From assembly GCA_002432095.1 (NCBI GenBank), contig DJFQ01000127.1, positions 200-9,315 on the forward strand: a stretch of 9,116 bases of DNA. The letters are read 5' to 3'. This document shows, piece after piece, positions 5,989 to 9,116 of this stretch. The notes under the pieces were generated by a model. That model did not search any database and was not told the origin of the DNA. It was given only the letters and a program-made list of their open reading frames with translations. The DNA comes from Marinagarivorans sp. UBA5868 (GTDB taxonomy: Bacteria > Pseudomonadota > Gammaproteobacteria > Pseudomonadales > Cellvibrionaceae). The translations under genes were made by a program, and so were the position numbers. Each line of letters starts with the position of its first letter. The first letter of the stretch is position 1.

Positions 5989-6726
5989 TCAGCCACCTTT
6001 CAACTGAATCAAATCACGATTCACCTGTACGCGGAATGCGTCGATCGCCTTAATGGCTTCTTCATGAGACGTGACCTTGCGGCGCAAATCCGTATCCAGT
6101 TGTTCAACTTTTTTGCTGAGACTTGTGAGCGTTTGCGCTTGGTTTTTGTACGCCTGATCAGCGGAATTAATCACCGCCTGCTGCGCTTCTACCAATTCGC
6201 TCAGCACTCTCAACTCGCCTGTGGCTTCGGCCAGCGCGGTTTTAATTTTGTCATCTATCCCGCCTGCGGTTTTTTCCAGCGCGGCTACCTTTTCATCCAG
6301 ACTGGCAATCGCCTTGCGGTTACGGTCGTTGGCCACGCCCCAAAGCTTGCGGATCTCGGACGTATTTTCCTTGATATTCGCTTGCAGCACGGTGATCGAC
6401 TGAGTGGACTCGTCATCAGATAACATCAGCCGCTTTTCCAATTCCGTTACTCGCGATTCCGCCGCTGTCAGCAGCACAGTGGCTTTTTGCAAGGCCTGCT
6501 GTGTCTGCTGCAACTGCCAAAACACAAAACCGGCAAACGCACCAGCCGCCAAAGCCAGAAATACAGCCAGTGGTCCTAGGGGCGAGCGCACTACCACGGG
6601 ACGCGACGAAACCGGCGGCGGTACAGGCCTGCCCGGCTGCGCTGCTGCAGCTTGAGCGCGAGCTCTCGCGGGCTCGTCTTTATCCATCGGAAGGTTCGAA
6701 ATGGTCGGTTCACGACGCTCGCTCAT
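5989..6726 (-). CDS. Single-pass membrane protein with long coiled coils, function unknown
   Basis: A 245-residue protein that I do not recognise. Residues 1-48 are hydrophilic and carry an Ala/Pro/Arg-rich stretch (about 20-47). One membrane segment lies at about 50-70, and the rest is a heptad-rich helical region with likely coiled coils at about 71-108, 140-155 and 195-238. This predicts an inner-membrane anchor with a short cytoplasmic tail and a long periplasmic rod; the opposite orientation cannot be excluded. The start is set by AGGTGA four bases before the ATG at 6726. A longer frame from 6810 exists but has no such site. It lies 53 bp upstream of fumarase in the same direction and is probably co-transcribed, yet nothing in it suggests metabolism. 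Such architecture resembles cell-envelope or scaffold proteins, but no function can be assigned. Confidence 0.82.
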   Translation of the reverse strand: MSERREPTISNLPMDKDEPARARAQAAAAQPGRPVPPPVSSRPVVVRSPLGPLAVFLALAAGAFAGFVFWQLQQTQQALQKATVLLTAAESRVTELEKRLMLSDDESTQSITVLQANIKENTSEIRKLWGVANDRNRKAIASLDEKVAALEKTAGGIDDKIKTALAEATGELRVLSELVEAQQAVINSADQAYKNQAQTLTSLSKKVEQLDTDLRRKVTSHEEAIKAIDAFRVQVNRDLIQLKGG

Positions 6727-6730
6727 TGAA

Positions 6731-6736
6731 TCACCT
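6731..6736 (-). promoter_or_regulatory. Ribosome binding site that fixes the coiled-coil protein start
   Basis: AGGTGA on the minus strand, followed by TTCA and then the ATG at 6726. It is the only good site near this gene and favours the 245-residue product over the 273-residue one that would begin at 6810. Confidence 0.75.
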
Positions 6737-6773
6737 GTGTTACTCAACAATATCGAAAGAAAAAAGCCCGTGA

Positions 6774-6806
6774 TGCATTTGATTGCTCTCGCAACAGATG
6801 AATGCA
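6774..6806 (-). other. Nested inverted repeat in the leader of the coiled-coil/fumA/phhB operon
   Basis: On the minus strand TGCATT (6806-6801) pairs with AATGCA (6779-6774). Inside it TTGC (6794-6791) pairs with GCAA (6786-6783) around GAGA, a GNRA tetraloop. Eight bases after the outer arm comes a run of six T (6765-6760), too far away for a standard terminator. The structure lies 48 bases or more upstream of the start codon and could be a leader hairpin or an operator. The rest of the gap between here and sodB shows no clear promoter to me. Confidence 0.3.
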
Positions 6807-6955
6807 CCACACTTGGGAAAGATATTCCTTAGGTCGCTGCAACCGCGAAATAATTTTCTGATAAGGCCGAATCACTATGGACCGCACTTGCGCTCTGCGC
6901 CACAAACAGACTGCAGCATCCAAGTTTCGCCGACCAACAGTCGTTGGTCACAGAC

Positions 6956-6981
6956 AAAAAAAAGGAGGCGTTGCAGCCTCC
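6956..6981 (-). terminator. Intrinsic terminator of sodB
   Basis: Read on the minus strand, GGAGGC and GCCTCC (6981-6976 and 6969-6964) form a 6-bp GC-rich stem around six bases. Eight T (6963-6956) follow at once. It starts 23 bases after the sodB stop codon and so ends that transcript before the coiled-coil/fumA/phhB operon. Confidence 0.9.
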
Positions 6982-7004
6982 CGGGATTTTCTGTCAAAAA
7001 AAGA

Positions 7005-7586
7005 TTAGGCGAAATTTTGATTAACAAAATCCCAGTTCACCAATGACCAAAACGCTTCCATATATTTCGGTCTGGCGTTGCGGTAATCAATGTAATACGC
7101 ATGCTCCCACAAATCACAGGTCAACAGCGGTTTTACGCTTTCGTCGGTCAGGGGAGTTCCGGCATTACTGGTGTTAACAATAGCAACGCCACCATCGGCT
7201 TTCTTCACCAACCAAGTCCAGGATGAACCGAAATTGTTGATGGCCGCAGTAGTAAATTCCTCTTTGAATTTATCGAACGAACCGAAGGCGGTGCGGATCG
7301 CTTCTGCTACAGCGCCCGTCGCTTCACCGCCGCCCTGTGGGCTGAGGCAGTGCCAATAAAAGGTGTGGTTCCAGATCTGTGCCGCGTTATTGAAAATACC
7401 ACCAGTGGAAGTTTTGACGATTTCTTCCAGGGATTTTCCTTCAAACGGGGTGCCGGGTATTAAACCGTTTAATTTATCCACGTAGGTTTTGTGGTGTTTG
7501 CCGTAGTGAAACTCAAGTGTTTCTTCAGAGATGTGCGGTGCCAGAGCATTTTTGGCGTAAGGCAGAGGAGGCAATTCGAAAGTCAT
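7005..7586 (-). CDS. sodB: Iron superoxide dismutase
   Basis: Cytosolic enzyme that converts superoxide to oxygen and hydrogen peroxide. At 193 residues it equals the usual bacterial length. The four metal ligands are H27, H74, D158 and H162 ([11 protein letters not shown]). The iron rather than manganese type is indicated by Q70 in [13 protein letters not shown] and by FGSSWTWLV at 119-127. AGGA lies about 10 bases before the ATG. The gene has its own terminator, and groEL just upstream also has one, so sodB is most likely monocistronic. Its promoter must lie within about 100 bp; TATACT at 7635-7630 and TACAAT further up are possible -10 elements, but neither has a good -35. I see no Fur-box-like sequence. 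Family assignment is firm; metal choice is inferred from residues and could be cambialistic. Confidence 0.97.
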   Translation of the reverse strand: MTFELPPLPYAKNALAPHISEETLEFHYGKHHKTYVDKLNGLIPGTPFEGKSLEEIVKTSTGGIFNNAAQIWNHTFYWHCLSPQGGGEATGAVAEAIRTAFGSFDKFKEEFTTAAINNFGSSWTWLVKKADGGVAIVNTSNAGTPLTDESVKPLLTCDLWEHAYYIDYRNARPKYMEAFWSLVNWDFVNQNFA

Positions 7587-7681
7587 GATATGTCCATCCT
7601 GTTCACAGTGGGTTTGATAAGTGGGCCGAAGTATACAGGCAAAGGCGTAAATGGGGCCATTGTACGTCCTCTTCGACAGGC

Positions 7682-7711
7682 AAAAAAAACGGTCCTTGCG
7701 GACCGTTTTTT
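7682..7711 (-). terminator. Intrinsic terminator of groEL, possibly bidirectional
   Basis: CGGTCC (7690-7695) and GGACCG (7700-7705) form a 6-bp stem whose loop reads GCAA on the minus strand, a stable GNRA tetraloop. Eight T follow on the minus strand (7689-7682) and six T on the plus strand (7706-7711). It lies 17 bases past the groEL stop codon. Its main job is to end groEL transcription before sodB; it could also stop plus-strand antisense transcription. Confidence 0.93.
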
Positions 7712-7727
7712 CAGCTTCGCAGCGTTA

Positions 7728-9116
7728 TTACATCATGCCGCCCATGCCAGGAACCGGCTGCTCAGGAGCAGATGGTTTGTCTTCCGGTGCATCGGCGATC
7801 ATGGCTTCAGTGGTAATCATCAGACCGGCAATTGAACCGGCGGCCTGCAGAGCGGTACGGGTAACTTTTGCGGGATCGAGAATACCCATTTCCAGCATGT
7901 CACCGTATTCACCAGTGGCGGCGTTGTAGCCGAAATTGCCAGTACCGTTACGTACGCGTTCGGCAACCACTGAAGGCTCGTCGCCGGAGTTGGCAACGAT
8001 CTGACGCAAAGGAGCTTCCATAGCGCGACGCGCGATGGTAATACCGGCGTTCTGATCTTCGTTATCACCGCGCAAATCAACAATCGCAGCAACCGCGCGA
8101 ATCAGCGCAGTACCACCGCCAGGCACCACACCTTCTTCAACGGCGGCACGAGTAGCGTGCAGCGCGTCTTCAACGCGGGCTTTTTTCTCTTTCATTTCGA
8201 TTTCAGTAGCAGCGCCCACCTTGATTACCGCAACACCGCCAGCCAGTTTGGCAACGCGCTCTTGCAATTTTTCACGGTCGTACTCAGAAGACGTTTCTTC
8301 GATCTGAGTGCGGATCTGCTGTACCCGAGCCTGAATCGCTTTCGGATCACCAGCACCGTCAACAATAGTGGTGGTTTCTTTGTTCATGGTGACGCGCTTG
8401 GCGGAACCCAGGTGCTCCAGAGAAGCGCTTTCCATTTCCAGACCGACTTCTTCAGAAATCACAGTGCCGCCGCTCAGCACAGCAATGTCCTGCAGCATGG
8501 CTTTGCGGCGATCACCGAAGCCAGGCGCTTTACACGCTGCAACTTTAACGATGCCGCGCATGTTGTTAACGACCAGAGTGGCCAGCGCTTCGCCTTCCAC
8601 GTCTTCGGCAACAATCACCAGTGGTTTGCCGGATTTCGCAACGCCTTCGAGAACAGGGAGCAATTCGCGAATGTTGGAGATTTTTTTGTCGACCAACAGA
8701 ATGTAAGGACTTTCCAACTCTACATTCATGCTGTCCTGGTTATTAATGAAGTAGGGAGACAGGTAGCCGCGATCAAACTGCATACCTTCCACAACTTCCA
8801 GTTGGTTTTCCAGGCCGCTGCCTTCTTCAACAGTGATAACACCTTCTTTGCCAACTTTTTCCATGGCTTCAGCAATGATGTCGCCGATGGAGTGGTCGCT
8901 GTTAGCGGAGATGGTGCCCACCTGAGCGATGGATTTGGAATCACCACAAGGCTGAGCGATGGATTTGATATGAGCAACCGCTGCAATAACGGCTTTGTCG
9001 ATACCGCGCTTCAGGTCCATTGGGTTCATGCCAGCGGCAACAGACTTCAAGCCTTCATTAACGATGGACTGAGCCAATACAGTTGCGGTGGTGGTGCCGT
9101 CGCCGGCTTCGTCAGA
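7728..9116 (-). CDS. groEL: 60-kDa chaperonin GroEL, N-terminal part missing
   Basis: Cytosolic ATP-driven chaperonin that forms a double seven-membered ring and folds proteins together with GroES. The frame is open to the window edge. About 462 residues are visible, beginning near residue 82 of E. coli GroEL, so about 80 residues lie outside. The ATP-site segment GDGTTTAT lies at the start, the substrate-binding YLSPYFIN and the [18 protein letters not shown] segment follow, and the hydrolytic Asp is in [15 protein letters not shown] completes the nucleotide pocket. The flexible C-terminal tail is short: it ends PVPGMGGMM, with a single GGM-type unit where E. coli has four. groES is expected to the right, outside the window. 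A strong terminator ends the transcript. There is no sign of damage. Confidence 0.98.
   Translation of the reverse strand, partial: SDEAGDGTTTATVLAQSIVNEGLKSVAAGMNPMDLKRGIDKAVIAAVAHIKSIAQPCGDSKSIAQVGTISANSDHSIGDIIAEAMEKVGKEGVITVEEGSGLENQLEVVEGMQFDRGYLSPYFINNQDSMNVELESPYILLVDKKISNIRELLPVLEGVAKSGKPLVIVAEDVEGEALATLVVNNMRGIVKVAACKAPGFGDRRKAMLQDIAVLSGGTVISEEVGLEMESASLEHLGSAKRVTMNKETTTIVDGAGDPKAIQARVQQIRTQIEETSSEYDREKLQERVAKLAGGVAVIKVGAATEIEMKEKKARVEDALHATRAAVEEGVVPGGGTALIRAVAAIVDLRGDNEDQNAGITIARRAMEAPLRQIVANSGDEPSVVAERVRNGTGNFGYNAATGEYGDMLEMGILDPAKVTRTALQAAGSIAGLMITTEAMIADAPEDKPSAPEQPVPGMGGMM

Noticed and set aside
4382..6007. Two long plus-strand ORFs (286 and 202 codons) opposite fumA
   Set aside because: They are His/Arg-rich shadows of the fumarase codons, resemble no family, and lack ribosome sites. 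The minus-strand protein is clearly real along the whole stretch.
6727..6810. 28-residue N-terminal extension of the coiled-coil protein with a hydrophobic stretch like a signal anchor
   Set aside because: The ATG at 6726 has AGGTGA at ideal spacing, whereas the ATG at 6810 has none. The extension also crosses the leader hairpin and a T-run.
6932..6949. Hairpin GACCAAC-AGTC-GTTGGTC downstream of sodB
   Set aside because: Lies past the clear sodB terminator and has no T-run on the minus strand. It could be a remnant or a second stop signal, but nothing decides this.
7587..7681. sodB promoter or Fur box
   Set aside because: TATACT and TACAAT are present, but no acceptable -35 at proper spacing and no Fur-like 19-mer was found, so no promoter is called.
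1..9116. Mobile elements, tRNAs, CRISPR arrays, defence or biosynthetic clusters
   Set aside because: None seen. All large frames belong to housekeeping or signalling families, and no spaced repeat arrays or transposase motifs appear.

Overview
The window looks like chromosomal housekeeping DNA from a gammaproteobacterium. PurM, PurN, the class I fumarase, the iron superoxide dismutase and GroEL all read as gammaproteobacterial proteins. The mix of a YfiN-like GGDEF/EAL sensor, PhhB and a Pseudomonas-like class I fumarase suggests the Pseudomonas/Cellvibrio/Teredinibacter/Saccharophagus neighbourhood. That placement comes from memory of the families, not from a search. I see no insertion sequence, integrase, tRNA, rRNA, CRISPR array or prophage gene.

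Layout. Positions 1-1522 carry two plus-strand purine synthesis genes, purM (its 5' part is cut by the window edge) and purN. They are separated by a 100-bp gap that holds a hairpin and a perfect-period 17-bp tandem repeat. Everything to the right is on the minus strand. A 61-residue zinc-ribbon-like protein converges on purN with only 2 bp between the stop codons. Upstream of it lies a 691-residue membrane protein with a CHASE8-like sensor, HAMP, GGDEF and EAL domains. That gene has its own apparent promoter and a possible 18-codon leader ORF that overlaps its start codon. Next come three genes in a row that look like one operon, read right to left: a single-pass membrane coiled-coil protein, class I fumarase and PhhB (pterin-4a-carbinolamine dehydratase). 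Then follow sodB and groEL, each closed by a clear intrinsic terminator. groEL runs off the right edge, and its usual partner groES would lie beyond it.

How the genes relate. purM and purN encode steps 5 and 3 of IMP synthesis. Class I fumarase carries an oxygen-labile iron-sulphur cluster, and iron superoxide dismutase protects such enzymes, so their closeness makes sense but need not mean co-regulation. The GGDEF/EAL protein probably makes or senses cyclic-di-GMP: its cyclase motif and inhibitory site are intact, while its EAL domain has lost one of the paired metal-binding aspartates.

I did not find an undescribed multi-gene system. The parts most worth a second look are the degenerate EAL domain, the leader ORF and palindrome upstream of that gene, the unnamed coiled-coil membrane protein ahead of fumarase, and the small zinc-ribbon protein.
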